DNA from: Salinivenus iranica | GTDB lineage: Bacteria > Bacteroidota > Rhodothermia > Rhodothermales > Salinibacteraceae | Direction: 5' to 3' | Length of the DNA stretch: 64,000 nucleotides | Assembly: GCA_002894665.1 (NCBI GenBank) | Contig: NCRB01000013.1 | Span: 1 to 64,000, forward strand | In this document: piece by piece, positions 18,314 through 27,816 of the stretch | How positions within the stretch are numbered: the stretch's first letter is position 1 | Layout of the letters: each line of letters begins with the position of its first letter | Program-made: the position numbers and the translations under genes | Notes under the pieces: generated by a model | Told to the model about the DNA's origin: nothing | The model's input: the letters and a program-made list of their open reading frames with translations, nothing else | Databases searched by the model: none

Positions 18314-19579
18314 CTACACCAGCAACGCCAGGCGGCGGGCCGGGCGCGTCACGGCAACGTACAACAGCGCCTGTCGCTCGGAGCCCCGACACGCCTGCAG
18401 GTCGCGGTGATCCACGAACACCGTGTCGAACGTGGAGCCCTGCGCCTTGTGCACGGTCGAGGCATACGCGTAGTCGACCTGAGCGAACCGCTCCCGGAGA
18501 TCAAAAAACCGGTCCCACTTCGCCCCGTCGTCCTCGGCCTTCGCACGGCGGTGCTCCAGAGCCTCCTCGTAGCGTGCATGCTCGTCCTCGTGCAACACGT
18601 AGGCCGTTCGGGTAAGGCCGCGCCCCGGCGTGCGCACCTTCAGCTTCCAGGTTTTCCACTCGCTCTGGTCTTCGGCCTCGAAGGTATCGACCGTCGCCTT
18701 TTTCACCCGCACCTCCTCGCTATTCGTGAGGCGGGGCACCCCCTCGTGGAACCACGTCTCGGTTGCCACCAGCCACTCGCCCTCCACAAAGCGGTCAGCG
18801 TCGGCCCCATAGCGGGCGGTCCGGATCTCGCGGTTGTAGTGGCGGACCGTCTTGTTGCGGTAGGCAAGCACCCGAGCGTGGGTGGCATCCTCGGCAAATG
18901 CCTCAGTGTCGAAGGTGCGCAGCACACTCTCCAGGAAGTCCGCCCGCTCCGCCGTGATGGCCACCCCCTGCCCATCCTCAAACGTCCCCCGGAGCCGCCC
19001 GTCGGTGTCCGTTCGGATCTCCGTGGCCAGCTCCAGGATGGGATTGTCGGCGGCCTGTCGGTGAATCGTCTCCAGCGTGGCGCCCGGCACGTCGAGCGCC
19101 GGCGACGGGTCTTCGTTGACCGGGGGCAGCTGCGCGGGATCGCCCACGAAGAGCCACTGCACAAAGAAGGGAGAGTCCTCAATGTGCCGCCATTCCTCGC
19201 GCCCAATCATCGACGCCTCGTCGACAATCACCACTCCCTCGTTGAAATCGCGCCCGTCGTCGGGCACGAGCTCGTACTCCCCATCCTCCGTCGGCTGAAG
19301 GCGCAGCCCCAGAAACGAATGGAGCGTCTGCATGTCCACCGGCACCTCCCCCAGCTCGTCGCTGAGCACCTGTACGGCCTTGTGGGTGGGGGCACACACC
19401 GTGACGGTGCAGTCCTCCTCCACCAGCTGCTCCACCAGCCGGCTCACGAGGTACGTTTTGCCGGTGCCGGCGTAGCCGCGCAGACCGGTAAACCGCTCCC
19501 CTCGGGCCAGACGATCGTACACCTCGTCGTAGGCGGCCTCCTGGTCCTCGGTAAACGGAGAGTCGACGGCAGTCGGCAT
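18314..19579 (-). CDS. Dda/RecD-like superfamily 1 DNA helicase
   Basis: A 421-residue ATP-dependent helicase. Visible motifs are Walker A RGYAGTGKTYL, motif Ia VCAPTHKA, Walker B VVIVDEASM, motif III FVGDPAQLPPV and, near the C terminus, the UvrD-type motif ASTVHKAQGSTFD followed by LLYVAVTRPARRL. The order and length match the Dda/RecD2-like group (SF1B, 5'-3' unwinding) rather than full UvrD or RecD, because no nuclease domain is present. A DNA-repair or replication-restart role is likely from family knowledge. The SDR-DUF2867 gene ends 45 bp upstream on the same strand, so the two may be cotranscribed, though a functional link is not obvious. Confidence 0.9.
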   Translation of the reverse strand: MPTAVDSPFTEDQEAAYDEVYDRLARGERFTGLRGYAGTGKTYLVSRLVEQLVEEDCTVTVCAPTHKAVQVLSDELGEVPVDMQTLHSFLGLRLQPTEDGEYELVPDDGRDFNEGVVIVDEASMIGREEWRHIEDSPFFVQWLFVGDPAQLPPVNEDPSPALDVPGATLETIHRQAADNPILELATEIRTDTDGRLRGTFEDGQGVAITAERADFLESVLRTFDTEAFAEDATHARVLAYRNKTVRHYNREIRTARYGADADRFVEGEWLVATETWFHEGVPRLTNSEEVRVKKATVDTFEAEDQSEWKTWKLKVRTPGRGLTRTAYVLHEDEHARYEEALEHRRAKAEDDGAKWDRFFDLRERFAQVDYAYASTVHKAQGSTFDTVFVDHRDLQACRGSERQALLYVAVTRPARRLALLV

Positions 19580-19624
19580 GGATGGAGCTACGGCCCGGCG
19601 GATTGTTCGACAAAGAGCGTCGCG

Positions 19625-21109
19625 CTACGCAATCGGTTCATTCTGCGCGGGAGACGACAGCGAGGAGGCGGGCTCCTGGCCCTGGCCCAGCCGCTCGAGG
19701 TGGCGCCGAAACCGACGCATCACCAACAGATGGACGAGCGCCTGCGTGCTGTTGTACACAACCCATGGCAGGCGGGGGGAGAAGTCGTGGACGGCCGCCA
19801 GAATCGTGCCCCCGTCCAGGGCCTGACGAAACTCAAGGCGACCGGTGTGCGGCCCCTGGGTGTCGGCCAGCAGGCCGCCGGTTACGTAAAAGGCCTGGCG
19901 CCCCTCCGGACTGCGGTCGTCGGCAAAACGAAGCGTGAGGAGGGTAGGACCGGTGGGTCGGACCTGAAAGTGGGCCACCCGCCGCTGCACGACCTGCACC
20001 TGCAGCAGCGGCCACCCCAGGCGGGGGAGCCATCGCAAGTACTCAAGCGCCACGTCGCGGGCGTCAAAGCCCGGCGGGCAGGGCATGCGCTGCACCGATC
20101 GCACCACGCTCTGCGCCCGGATTTCCGCGTCGTCCCGGGCCCGGAGCGCATTTCGGGGGTTGGGCAGGGGGCGCCCCTGGTCATCGACCGAGGCGGCAAG
20201 CGCCTCCTCAAACGGGGTCGCCTCCGCCACGAGGGTCTCCTGGAGCGGGTTGGGCCGCACCTCCGCCTGGTACCGCAGGCTGTCCACAATCGGGCTCACG
20301 AGCGCCCACGGCACCCCGCCAAACACGTACACCCACATCTTCGAGAGCTCGGCCGCGTCGATCGGGACCGTGGCCATGGGGCGCTCCCGGTCCAGCACGG
20401 CCGCGGTCCGCTTCAACAGTTCGCGGTAGGTCATCCGATCCGGCCCGCCCACATCGTACGTCTGGTCGTACGTGTCGGGGCGCCCCAGGCAGTGCGTGAG
20501 CCCGCGTACGATGTCGTCGAGCGCAATCGGCTGGGTCGTGGCCCGGGTCCAGGCCGGGAGCAGCATCACGGGCAGGCGGCGCACCAGATTGAGGAGGAGG
20601 CGCAGCCACGTGCCGCCCGGCCCCACGATGAAGCCGGCGCGGAGGGTGGTCACGGGCACGCCCGTCGCCCCGAGGGCGTCCTCCACCTCCAGTCGACTGC
20701 GAAGGCGGGGGGGCAGCCCCGAGGCGTCCTCCGGCACCAGCGCCCCGAGGTACAGAATCTGTTCGACGCCCTGCGCCGCGGCCGCCCGCGCAAAGTTGTC
20801 GGCCTGAAGCAGGTCGAGATCGGCCACCTGGGCCTGCGTGAGGCGCGACGAGGGGTGCATCGAGTGCACCAGGTAGATTGCCACGTCGGCCCCCTCCAGG
20901 CCCTCCTGCACCGCGTAGGGATCGAACAGGTCGCAGTGGCGCCACGTCTCGTGCTCGTACCGGTCCGCATTGGCCCGGGCCCGCACCGGCGAGCGCGTGA
21001 GCCCCACGACGTGCGCCTCCCCGCGGAGCGCCGTCCGCACCGCCGTGCCGATAAACCCAGTGGCTCCCGCAATGGCCACCGTCGGACGATCGGGAGAAGA
21101 CACAGCCAT
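19625..21109 (-). CDS. NAD(P)-binding SDR-type epimerase fused to DUF2867
   Basis: A 494-residue cytosolic protein. Residues about 8-300 form an atypical short-chain dehydrogenase fold with the nucleotide-binding motif VAIAGATGFIGTAV and the complex-I-NDUFA9-like pattern (ALDDIVRGL, YDVGGPDRMTYREL). The C-terminal 150 residues match DUF2867, a START-like helix-grip domain (SPRLPWVVYNSTQALVHLL). The start was placed at ATG 21109 (MAVSSPDRPTVAIAG), immediately before the Rossmann motif. This fusion is widespread; its substrate is not known, though a lipid or quinone-like ligand is often suspected for the DUF2867 part. Downstream lies the helicase gene. Confidence 0.85.
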   Translation of the reverse strand: MAVSSPDRPTVAIAGATGFIGTAVRTALRGEAHVVGLTRSPVRARANADRYEHETWRHCDLFDPYAVQEGLEGADVAIYLVHSMHPSSRLTQAQVADLDLLQADNFARAAAAQGVEQILYLGALVPEDASGLPPRLRSRLEVEDALGATGVPVTTLRAGFIVGPGGTWLRLLLNLVRRLPVMLLPAWTRATTQPIALDDIVRGLTHCLGRPDTYDQTYDVGGPDRMTYRELLKRTAAVLDRERPMATVPIDAAELSKMWVYVFGGVPWALVSPIVDSLRYQAEVRPNPLQETLVAEATPFEEALAASVDDQGRPLPNPRNALRARDDAEIRAQSVVRSVQRMPCPPGFDARDVALEYLRWLPRLGWPLLQVQVVQRRVAHFQVRPTGPTLLTLRFADDRSPEGRQAFYVTGGLLADTQGPHTGRLEFRQALDGGTILAAVHDFSPRLPWVVYNSTQALVHLLVMRRFRRHLERLGQGQEPASSLSSPAQNEPIA

Positions 21110-21165
21110 CCGGCAGTCCCATCGTGAGTGATCGGTGCAGTGGCGAGGCGCCCAACGCACGCCCA

Positions 21166-21204
21166 AACAAAAAAGGCCCGTCCCGAGGCGTCTCGGGACC
21201 GGCC
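21166..21204 (-). terminator. Intrinsic terminator after tRNA-Ser(GCU)
   Basis: On the minus strand a strong GC hairpin (GGCCGGTCCCGAGA / CTCGGGACGGGCC with a three-base loop) is followed directly by a run of T residues. It stands 7 bp beyond the tRNA 3' end and would end the tRNA transcript before the SDR gene. Confidence 0.85.
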
Positions 21205-21210
21205 CAGCGG

Positions 21211-21301
21211 CGGAGAGGGGGGGATTCGAACCCCCGAAACGGGTATGAGCCCGTTTACTCCCTTAGCAGGGGAGCGCCTTCGACCGCTCGGCCACCTCTC
21301 C
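21211..21301 (-). tRNA. tRNA-Ser (GCU anticodon)
   Basis: A 91-nt class II tRNA on the minus strand. The acceptor is GGAGAGG/CCTCTCC, the anticodon arm CTCCC-CTGCTAA-GGGAG has anticodon GCT, the variable arm is long (AAACGGG.../CCCGTTT), and the T-arm is CCCCC/GGGGG around TTCGAAT. No CCA is encoded. It reads AGC/AGU serine codons and is followed by a strong intrinsic terminator. Confidence 0.96.
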
Positions 21302-21347
21302 GTACGCTCTATAAGTATGCCCTCCCGCCCGCAGTGTTGCGTTCCGA

Positions 21348-22268
21348 CTAGGAGGACTCGTCCAAGGCCTCGGCCCCGCTGGCAATGTCGAGCAGCTCCA
21401 TCGTAATCGCGTTCTGCCGCGCCCGGTTGTACTCCAGCGTCAGGTCCTCAATCATCTCCTCCGCGTTCTCCGTCGCGTTGTCCATCGCCACCATCCGTGC
21501 GCCCTGCTCCGCTGCGTTGGACTCCAGGAGCGCCCGCCACACCTGGTACTTCAGGAAGCGAGGCACGAGTTCGTCGAGCAGCGTGCGAGGGGTGGGCTCA
21601 AAGAGGTAGTCAATGGCCTGCCCGTTCTGGGGAAGCTCGAAATGATTCCCCTCCTCCTGCATCACCGGCGTCTGGAACCGGTCGTCCGGGATGGGGAGCA
21701 GCGGCTCCACAATCCGGTTTTGCGTGATGGTGTTCTTGAACTCATTGTAGACGACTTCCACCTCGCCCCAGATGCCTCGCTCGAACCCCTCCACGGCATC
21801 CTCTACGATCTGCTCGGCTACACTGAACGAGAGATTGTCGAAGATGCCCTGATAGTCCCCCACGAGCGGATGCTCGGTCTTCTGGAAGTGGCGGTGCCCC
21901 TTCTCGCCCACGCAGAGGAGATAAAGGTCGTCGGTGCCCGCGGCGAATGCCTCTTCGATGGCCTGCTCGGCCTTGCTGATGACATTGCTGTTGAAGCCCC
22001 CACACAGCCCCCGATCAGCCGTCACGACGACGATCAAGGTGCCCTCTGCGTCCTCCGGCGCCTCAAACAGCGGATGGGCCGTGGGGTCGAGTTCTCCCTT
22101 CAGGTGCTCCAGCAGCTCCCGAATCTTGTACGCATAGGGCCGGGTATCGAAGATGCGCTCCTGGGCCCGTCGCAGCTTGGCCGCCGCCACCATTTTCATG
22201 GCACGGGTCACCTGCTTCGTGTTTTCGACCGAGTCGATCCGGTTTCGGATGTCGCGGAGATTCGCCAT
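21348..22268 (-). CDS. atpG: ATP synthase F1 gamma subunit
   Basis: A 306-residue central-stalk subunit that rotates inside the alpha3beta3 head and couples proton flow to ATP synthesis. The N-terminal signature NLRDIRNRIDSVENTKQVTRAMKMVAAAKLRRAQ and the C-terminal helix region (NATENAEEMIEDLTLEYNRARQNAIT) are intact; only short parts are quoted as diagnostic. The Rossmann-like middle domain contains the VVTADRGLCGGFNSNV segment. It is the last gene of the cluster on the minus strand, 87 bp after atpA. Genes for beta and epsilon do not follow, so they must be elsewhere on the chromosome. Confidence 0.97.
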   Translation of the reverse strand: MANLRDIRNRIDSVENTKQVTRAMKMVAAAKLRRAQERIFDTRPYAYKIRELLEHLKGELDPTAHPLFEAPEDAEGTLIVVVTADRGLCGGFNSNVISKAEQAIEEAFAAGTDDLYLLCVGEKGHRHFQKTEHPLVGDYQGIFDNLSFSVAEQIVEDAVEGFERGIWGEVEVVYNEFKNTITQNRIVEPLLPIPDDRFQTPVMQEEGNHFELPQNGQAIDYLFEPTPRTLLDELVPRFLKYQVWRALLESNAAEQGARMVAMDNATENAEEMIEDLTLEYNRARQNAITMELLDIASGAEALDESS

Positions 22269-22355
22269 GGATCAGGCGGTTGAAACGGTTGATCAGTAAA
22301 GCCAAGCACCCATCCGGGCGACGTGGGCGGGAGTGGGGACGGTCGGTGGGGCCGG

Positions 22356-24011
22356 CTAGGCCGCGGCCCCGTCGCCGGCGAGCACGTCCTCCTGCTCTTC
22401 CTCTTCCTCTTCGCTGTACACGTCGGCCAGCTCCTCGGCGACCTGCTCGAAGACCTCCGTGGCCTCGTCGCTGAGCTCCTCGGTCTCGCGGATGGCCTGC
22501 AGCACCTCTTCGTGCCGGAGGCGCAGGCGCTCGATGTACTCTTCCTCAAAGTCCTCGATGTCGTCCAGCGGCACCGGGTCGAGGTAGCCGTTGATGGCGG
22601 CGTGGATAATGGCGACCTGCTCCTCCACCGGAACCGGCGAGAATTCGTCCTGCTTCAGAATCTCGACGAGGCGCTCTCCGCGGTTCAGTTGCCGCTGCGT
22701 GGAGGCGTCGAGGTCGGAGCCGAACTTGGCAAAGGCCTCCAGCTCGCGATACTGCGAGAGGTCGATGCGCAGGGTGCCCGCCACGTCCTTCATGGCGCTG
22801 ATCTGGGCGGAGCCTCCCACACGCGACACCGAGTTTCCGACGTCGATGGCCGGGCGGATGCCGGAGTTGAAGAGATCGGTCTCCAGGTAGATCTGCCCGT
22901 CCGTAATCGAAATGACGTTCGTCGGAATGTAGGCGGACACATCTCCGGCCTGCGTCTCAATCACCGGCAGGGCCGTGAGCGACCCGCCGCCCTCCACCTT
23001 GTCCTGCAGGGGCGCGGGCAGGTTGTTCATCTGCGACGCCACCTTGTCGTTGTCAATAATCTTGGCGGCGCGCTCCAGCAGGCGGCTGTGGAGGTAAAAG
23101 ACGTCGCCCGGGTAGGCCTCACGCCCGGGGGGGCGGCGCAGCAGGAGCGAGAGCTCGCGGTAGGCCACGGCCTGCTTCGAGAGGTCGTCGAAGCAGACGA
23201 GCGAGTGGCGCCCGGTGTCGCGGAAGTACTCGCCGATGCAGGCCCCCGCAAACGGAGCAATGTACTGAAGCGGCGTCGGCATCGAGGCCGAGGCGTTGAC
23301 AATGACTGTGTGCTCCATCGCCCCGTTGCGCTCCAGGTCTCGCTTCACCTGGGCGACCGTCGAGTCCTTCTGCCCCACCGCCACGTAGATGCAGTAGAGC
23401 GGATCTCCACTTTGGGCCTCCTCATCGTGCGTCGCCTTCTGGTTGATGATCGTGTCGACGAGAACCGCCGTCTTTCCGGTCTGGCGATCCCCAATCACGA
23501 GCTCACGCTGCCCCCGGCCGACCGGAATCATCGAGTCGATGGCCTTAATGCCGGTCTGCACCGGTTCCTCCACCGGCTGGCGGTAAATTACGCCCGGCGC
23601 CTTCCGTTCGAGTGGAAGCGTCATCTTGTCTCCCTCGATGGGGCCTTCCCCGTCAAGCGGGCGCCCCAGCGGGTCGATGACACGCCCCAACATGTTCTCG
23701 TTGACCCCGACGGACGCAATCTCGCCGGTGCGGCGGGCCTCGTCGCCCTCGCTGACGGCGTCAACATCGCCGAAGAGGATCACGCCGACATTGTCTTCTT
23801 CGAGGTTGAGGACCATGCCCTCCACCTCCTGCTCCGGAAACTCGACGAGCTCGCCGGCCTGCACATTGCTCAGGCCGTACAGGGTGGCGATGCCGTCGCC
23901 GGCCTGCAGCACCGTGCCGGCCTCATACTCTTCGGCCTCCGCCTCGAACCCGCCAAGCTCGCGGCGGAGAACATCGGTCACTTCGTCGGGTCGGATCGTG
24001 CCGTTGGACAT
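22356..24011 (-). CDS. atpA: ATP synthase F1 alpha subunit
   Basis: A 551-residue regulatory nucleotide-binding subunit of the F1 head. It has the P-loop [10 protein letters not shown], the alpha-type [14 protein letters not shown] region, the arginine-finger region around [10 protein letters not shown] and the C-terminal helical domain. The C-terminal tail is unusually acidic ([18 protein letters not shown]-like), typical of salt-adapted proteins and about 40 residues longer than the E. coli subunit. It lies 66 bp after atpH and 87 bp before atpG on the same strand, in the usual H-A-G order. Confidence 0.98.
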   Translation of the reverse strand: MSNGTIRPDEVTDVLRRELGGFEAEAEEYEAGTVLQAGDGIATLYGLSNVQAGELVEFPEQEVEGMVLNLEEDNVGVILFGDVDAVSEGDEARRTGEIASVGVNENMLGRVIDPLGRPLDGEGPIEGDKMTLPLERKAPGVIYRQPVEEPVQTGIKAIDSMIPVGRGQRELVIGDRQTGKTAVLVDTIINQKATHDEEAQSGDPLYCIYVAVGQKDSTVAQVKRDLERNGAMEHTVIVNASASMPTPLQYIAPFAGACIGEYFRDTGRHSLVCFDDLSKQAVAYRELSLLLRRPPGREAYPGDVFYLHSRLLERAAKIIDNDKVASQMNNLPAPLQDKVEGGGSLTALPVIETQAGDVSAYIPTNVISITDGQIYLETDLFNSGIRPAIDVGNSVSRVGGSAQISAMKDVAGTLRIDLSQYRELEAFAKFGSDLDASTQRQLNRGERLVEILKQDEFSPVPVEEQVAIIHAAINGYLDPVPLDDIEDFEEEYIERLRLRHEEVLQAIRETEELSDEATEVFEQVAEELADVYSEEEEEEQEDVLAGDGAAA

Positions 24012-24077
24012 AAGCGGTAGTCAGATCTGAAGTCGAAAACGTACGGAAAGGAACGGGCGATCGCCCAACACCGCCGG

Positions 24078-24671
24078 TTATTCCTCGGAGTCGGCCGGGC
24101 TCGCCGCCCCGTGGGCCTCCATCGAGAGTGCCGAGTCGCGCAGCCGATCGCGCAGGGCCGACAGCTTGTTGCGCACGCTGCCGTCGAACACCTGATCCCC
24201 GATTCGGATCACCACCCCGCCCAAGAGGGCTGGTTCCTCCTTCACGTGGAGCCGAACGGACTGTCCCGTCTGCGTCTCCAGGGTGTCGAGGATCGCCTCC
24301 CGGTCGTCGTCGCTGAGGGAACGGGCAACCCGCACGTGGGCATCCACAATGCCGCGCTGCTCATCCCGCAACGCCTGGTACTGATCGAGCACCGCGGCGG
24401 TGATCGTCTCGCGGTCCTTTTGCACCAGAAGGCGGAGGAAGCGGAGGGTCAACTCCGTGACGCGGTCACTGAGCAGCGACTTCAGGACGGCCTCTTTTTT
24501 CTCCTTCGGGATGACCGGGTTCTCAAAGAACCGGGCGAGCGGGTGGGCGGCCCCTTGCAGACTGTCGCGCAGCAGGGTCACGTCCGCGTCCACGGCGTCC
24601 AAAACACCGGTGGCGTCGGCCTCTTCGTAGAGGGCGTTGGCGTAACGTCGGGCAACCGTGCGCTGGCTCAT
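24078..24671 (-). CDS. atpH: ATP synthase F1 delta subunit
   Basis: A 197-residue peripheral-stalk subunit (called OSCP in mitochondria) that joins the b subunits to the top of F1. The start at ATG 24671 gives the family N terminus SQRTVARRYANALYEEA. The C-terminal segment GGVVIRIGDQVFDGSVRNKLSALRDRL is highly diagnostic. It follows atpF after 45 bp and precedes atpA by 66 bp. Nothing is missing. Confidence 0.96.
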   Translation of the reverse strand: MSQRTVARRYANALYEEADATGVLDAVDADVTLLRDSLQGAAHPLARFFENPVIPKEKKEAVLKSLLSDRVTELTLRFLRLLVQKDRETITAAVLDQYQALRDEQRGIVDAHVRVARSLSDDDREAILDTLETQTGQSVRLHVKEEPALLGGVVIRIGDQVFDGSVRNKLSALRDRLRDSALSMEAHGAASPADSEE

Positions 24672-24716
24672 AGGGAGGAAGGACGGTGAGCATCCCACGC
24701 AGAGGCGGGCACCGCA

Positions 24717-25226
24717 TTAGTTCTTCGGGAGGTCATCGATAAAGTCGTTCACGAGCTTGCGCTGGCGCTCGCCATCCAGGTCGTCCTGCACCACCTTGCT
24801 GGCCGCCTCAATGGCGAGGTCGGCCACCTCATCCCGCAGTTCCTGGAGGGCGGCCTGCTTCTCCCGCTCAATCTCGGCCTGGGCCTGCTCCTGCATCTGC
24901 TGGATGCGGTCGCGCGTCTTGGCCATCTCCTCTTCGCGGAGTTCTTCGGCCGACTCCCGGGCCTCCCGGAGAATGCGCTGCGCCTCGCGCTCCGCCTCGC
25001 GGCGGGCCTTTTTGTTTTCGGACTGAATCTCTTTCGCCTCCGCGAGGGCCTCCTCGGCGCGCTGGATGGAGCTTTCGATCTCCTCCTCGCGGGACTCCAT
25101 GGCCTCGGTAATGGGCCCCCATCCGTACCGGTACAGGAGGAACAGGAAGATGAGGAAGGCGATCGATTTCCAGAAGATGAGCCCCACGTCGGGCTGGACG
25201 AGGCTCTGGGCAATGACCTCAGTCAT
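24717..25226 (-). CDS. atpF: ATP synthase F0 b subunit
   Basis: A 169-residue peripheral-stalk subunit. The start at ATG 25226 (MTEVIAQSLVQPDVGLIFWK) gives one N-terminal membrane helix (IAFLIFLFLLYRYGWGPI), followed by a long charged coiled coil rich in E, R, K and Q to the C terminus. Only one b-type gene is present, so it would act as a homodimer. It lies 137 bp after atpE, the largest internal gap of the atp cluster. Confidence 0.95.
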   Translation of the reverse strand: MTEVIAQSLVQPDVGLIFWKSIAFLIFLFLLYRYGWGPITEAMESREEEIESSIQRAEEALAEAKEIQSENKKARREAEREAQRILREARESAEELREEEMAKTRDRIQQMQEQAQAEIEREKQAALQELRDEVADLAIEAASKVVQDDLDGERQRKLVNDFIDDLPKN

Positions 25227-25363
25227 GGCGGGAGAAGATAGGCTTACGCAAAGGGGCAACGTCGGCCCGGCCAACCGTTGGCGCCGGTTGGCCGCGCCCC
25301 GGGGCCCCACGGCCGGTTGCTACCAACCGGGGTGGGGGCGGGCCGGACACCCTGGTCGCCGGC

Positions 25364-25594
25364 TCATACAAGCAGGACGAGCAGGAGGCAGATGATGAGG
25401 GCAAACAGCGCCACACCCTCAATCAGTCCGGCGGATACAATCATGAGGCCTCGGATGTCACCGGCCGCCTCGGGCTGGCGCGCAGCACCATCCATCGACG
25501 AGCTAGCGAGTCGGCCAATGCCGATACCGGCGGCGATCGAAGCAATTCCGGCGCCAAGGCCTGCAGCGAGATATGCAAAAGCAGCGGGGTCCAT
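25364..25594 (-). CDS. atpE: ATP synthase F0 c subunit
   Basis: A 76-residue proteolipid with two hydrophobic helices joined by the conserved polar loop (AARQPEA). The ion-carrying acidic residue is Glu59 in SAGLIEGVALF. In helix 1 the residue at the position of the sodium ligand Gln of Ilyobacter-type rings is Ile (AAGIGIGRLAS), and the residue after Glu59 is Gly rather than Ser or Thr. These replacements argue for a proton-driven ring, which is notable for a probable extreme halophile. It lies between atpB and atpF. Confidence 0.96.
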   Translation of the reverse strand: MDPAAFAYLAAGLGAGIASIAAGIGIGRLASSSMDGAARQPEAAGDIRGLMIVSAGLIEGVALFALIICLLLVLLV

Positions 25595-25666
25595 AGTAGC
25601 CTGTGTCTTAAGTACGGTAGATTCGCAGTTGCGATTCGGGGTCGTGCAGTCGGCGGACAGAGCCGT

Positions 25667-26932
25667 TTATGCCGGGGCCGGTTCCGTCACGTCGTCCACC
25701 GCGTCGTCCACGGCGTCGAGGCGATCGGAGAGGGCCCCGCTGGTCTGGCTTGTGGGCGCCTCGGCGTGCGCGTCGTCCGCGTGCTCTTCGTGTTCGTGCT
25801 CCTCGACGGAGATGCCGATAAAGAGCGCCGAGAGAATGGTAAATACGTACGCCTGAATGAAGGCAACCAGCAGCTTCAGCAACAAGATGAAGACGGTGAA
25901 TCCTATGCTAATGATGCTGGTGCCAAAGGCCATCGCCTCCCCGAACAGAACGTTCATGATGAAGACAAGGCCGATCAGGCTGAAGATGATGAGCGAGCCG
26001 CCCATCATGTTGGCAAACAAACGGATGGCAAGTGCCAGGTGCCGCATCACGGTCCCGATCAGCTCAATCGGCACGAGGATGACGCGGATGGGCCACGGGG
26101 CGTCCGGCGGGCCCAAAAACATGTGCTTGTAGTGGTCCTTCGAGCCGTAGAGCAGCCCGATAACAAACGTCATTACGGCCAGCACGCCCGTGACGGCAAT
26201 GTTGGAGGTCGCCGCCCCCGCGTAGGGCACCAGGCCCAGGATGTTGGCCATCAGGATGAAGAAGAAGGCACTCAAGAGGTACGGAAGAAACGTGCGCCAC
26301 TTCTCCCCCTGGATGTTGGGCTTCGCCACCTCGTCGCGGATGAAAACCACCATGACCTCCATCATATTCTGGAGGACGCCGTGGGGGGCCTCCGTGCGCC
26401 CCACCCCCCGCTTGTACCGCTGGGCGAGAACGAGAAAGATGGCCAGCACGATGCCCATGGCCAGCAGGCCGAAGATCAGGTGCCGGGTAATCGACAGGTC
26501 GGCAACGACGTGCCCACTGGTCCGCACGACGTCTCCGTGGAGGTGCCCCTTGCTGGCAAATGCCTCCTGAAGGGCGGACGACTCGGTGATGATCTCCTCG
26601 TGACCGCCCTCTCCCTCACTGTGGGGGACAAGCCCGTACGTCCCGTCTTTCAGAAGTCCCTTCGTGCTTCCGTACAAATCGACCGTCAGGGCCCCATCCG
26701 CGGTGCGGGCCACCATGATGCGAGGAAGCTCGACGGTGGCGAAGGGGTCGAAGTTGAGGTAGTTTCCATCCTCGGCGTGCCCCACGATGACGTTGTTGAC
26801 GATCGAGTCGAGGGTCAACTCCCCATCGTCCGCGGCGTGAGCGGTAGACCCGCCCCCGGCGGCTCCTGCCCCCAGTAGGGCCAGAACCAACACAGCCACA
26901 CGCAGGCGGCATCCGACAGCGAGCGACGACAT
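25667..26932 (-). CDS. atpB: ATP synthase F0 a subunit
   Basis: A 421-residue membrane subunit that forms the ion half-channels. The start was placed at ATG 26932 (MSSLAVGCRLRVAVLVLALL), which gives a signal-like N terminus. A periplasmic domain of about 120 residues follows before the first of the usual helices. The essential Arg is present in helix 4 (HLALAIRLFANMMGGSLI). The C-terminal tail is acidic and His-rich (EEHEHEEHADDAHAEAP). The long N-terminal domain is common in Bacteroidota a subunits. It follows the small membrane protein gene at 26970-27281 after 37 bp. Confidence 0.95.
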   Translation of the reverse strand: MSSLAVGCRLRVAVLVLALLGAGAAGGGSTAHAADDGELTLDSIVNNVIVGHAEDGNYLNFDPFATVELPRIMVARTADGALTVDLYGSTKGLLKDGTYGLVPHSEGEGGHEEIITESSALQEAFASKGHLHGDVVRTSGHVVADLSITRHLIFGLLAMGIVLAIFLVLAQRYKRGVGRTEAPHGVLQNMMEVMVVFIRDEVAKPNIQGEKWRTFLPYLLSAFFFILMANILGLVPYAGAATSNIAVTGVLAVMTFVIGLLYGSKDHYKHMFLGPPDAPWPIRVILVPIELIGTVMRHLALAIRLFANMMGGSLIIFSLIGLVFIMNVLFGEAMAFGTSIISIGFTVFILLLKLLVAFIQAYVFTILSALFIGISVEEHEHEEHADDAHAEAPTSQTSGALSDRLDAVDDAVDDVTEPAPA

Positions 26933-26969
26933 GGGAGCAGAGACAGAAGGCGACACGTTCGAAACGTCG

Positions 26970-27281
26970 TTACGCGTGAGATGAATCATCGAAGCGGCGG
27001 CGGGCGACGAGGACAACCTCGACGGCGATGCTCAGCAACAGAAAGCCAATCAGCGCGACCACAAACGGCTCCGCCGGAACGGGCACGTACAGAAGCACGA
27101 GGGCGGTCAGTACAAGCACAACCAGCATTCGCCCTCCCATCCCCACCAGCTCTACCTTCAGGGCAGTGTGCGTGCCCTCCACGCCCCGAGACCACCAGCG
27201 GGTGAAGAGACGAACGCCGACGTGAACGACCACGATGCCAATCCCAATTCCCGCAGCAACCCACCAGGATGTTGGCATCAT
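26970..27281 (-). CDS. Small membrane protein ahead of atpB (AtpI-like)
   Basis: A 103-residue protein with three or four predicted hydrophobic helices (WWVAAGIGIGIVVVHVGVRL, MLVVLVLTALVLLYVPV, FVVALIGFLLLSIAVEVVLV) and a short charged C terminus. The start is the double ATG 27281/27278. It sits between atpZ and atpB, 37 bp before atpB, the place where AtpI-like assembly factors for the c-ring are usually found. The position, size and topology suggest that role. The sequence itself is too plain for a firm family call. Confidence 0.75.
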   Translation of the reverse strand: MMPTSWWVAAGIGIGIVVVHVGVRLFTRWWSRGVEGTHTALKVELVGMGGRMLVVLVLTALVLLYVPVPAEPFVVALIGFLLLSIAVEVVLVARRRFDDSSHA

Positions 27282-27419
27282 GCGTTCCCCATCGCGGCTC
27301 GTCGCGTCGCAGCCATCGACTTCCACAGTGCAGATACGAAGCTACGGGGAGAGGTTGTGGAGGTCGTATGAGAAGCGGTGAATTGCAAATGAAAGAGTGT
27401 TTCGGCGGGTGCGTTCCCG

Positions 27420-27746
27420 TCATCGGTCCGGGGCCGAGGGGGGCGTCCGCGTAAACTCATCCTTCAGACGAACCAACTGAACCCCCGCTCCGAGGAGACC
27501 AATTCCGCCCCCAAGCAGGAGCCCCCACGGGCTGGTGTCCAGCCCGGCATCCACTGCGTATCCGATGACCGGCGGGCCGGCCGCGGCCCCCATCAGGCGC
27601 CAGCCGAGGTCCAGGTAAGGGGTCACGTCGCGGAGCGTCGCCGTCCAGGCCGACCAGTCGGTGGGGGATCGGGACGGGGGCTGCGTCTCCGGCTCCTCGT
27701 GGGCGTCCGGCGGGGAGTCGTCAGAATCGTGCGGCGCGTGCCCCAT
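27420..27746 (-). CDS. AtpZ/AtpI-family ATP synthase accessory protein
   Basis: A 108-residue protein with a hydrophilic, acidic first 40 residues followed by two membrane helices (WRLMGAAAGPPVIGYAVDAG, LLLGGGIGLLGAGVQLVRL). The helix-hairpin pattern with G-rich first helix and Asp near its end matches the AtpZ/AtpI family, thought to aid c-ring assembly or Mg2+ uptake for the synthase. It heads the atp cluster, 138 bp before the next small membrane gene and 70 bp after the bactofilin gene. Confidence 0.8.
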   Translation of the reverse strand: MGHAPHDSDDSPPDAHEEPETQPPSRSPTDWSAWTATLRDVTPYLDLGWRLMGAAAGPPVIGYAVDAGLDTSPWGLLLGGGIGLLGAGVQLVRLKDEFTRTPPSAPDR

Positions 27747-27816
27747 GATGCCTGGCCCTCATTCCGAAGGGGGACATGCTCGTACGGGATGCTCCTCGTC
27801 GTACGGGGGCCCTCCT

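Noticed and set aside
18236-21127. A 963-codon plus-strand open frame across helicase and SDR genes
   Set aside because: It spans two well-supported minus-strand genes and the gap between them, with Arg/His/Pro/Gly-rich translation typical of GC-rich antisense.
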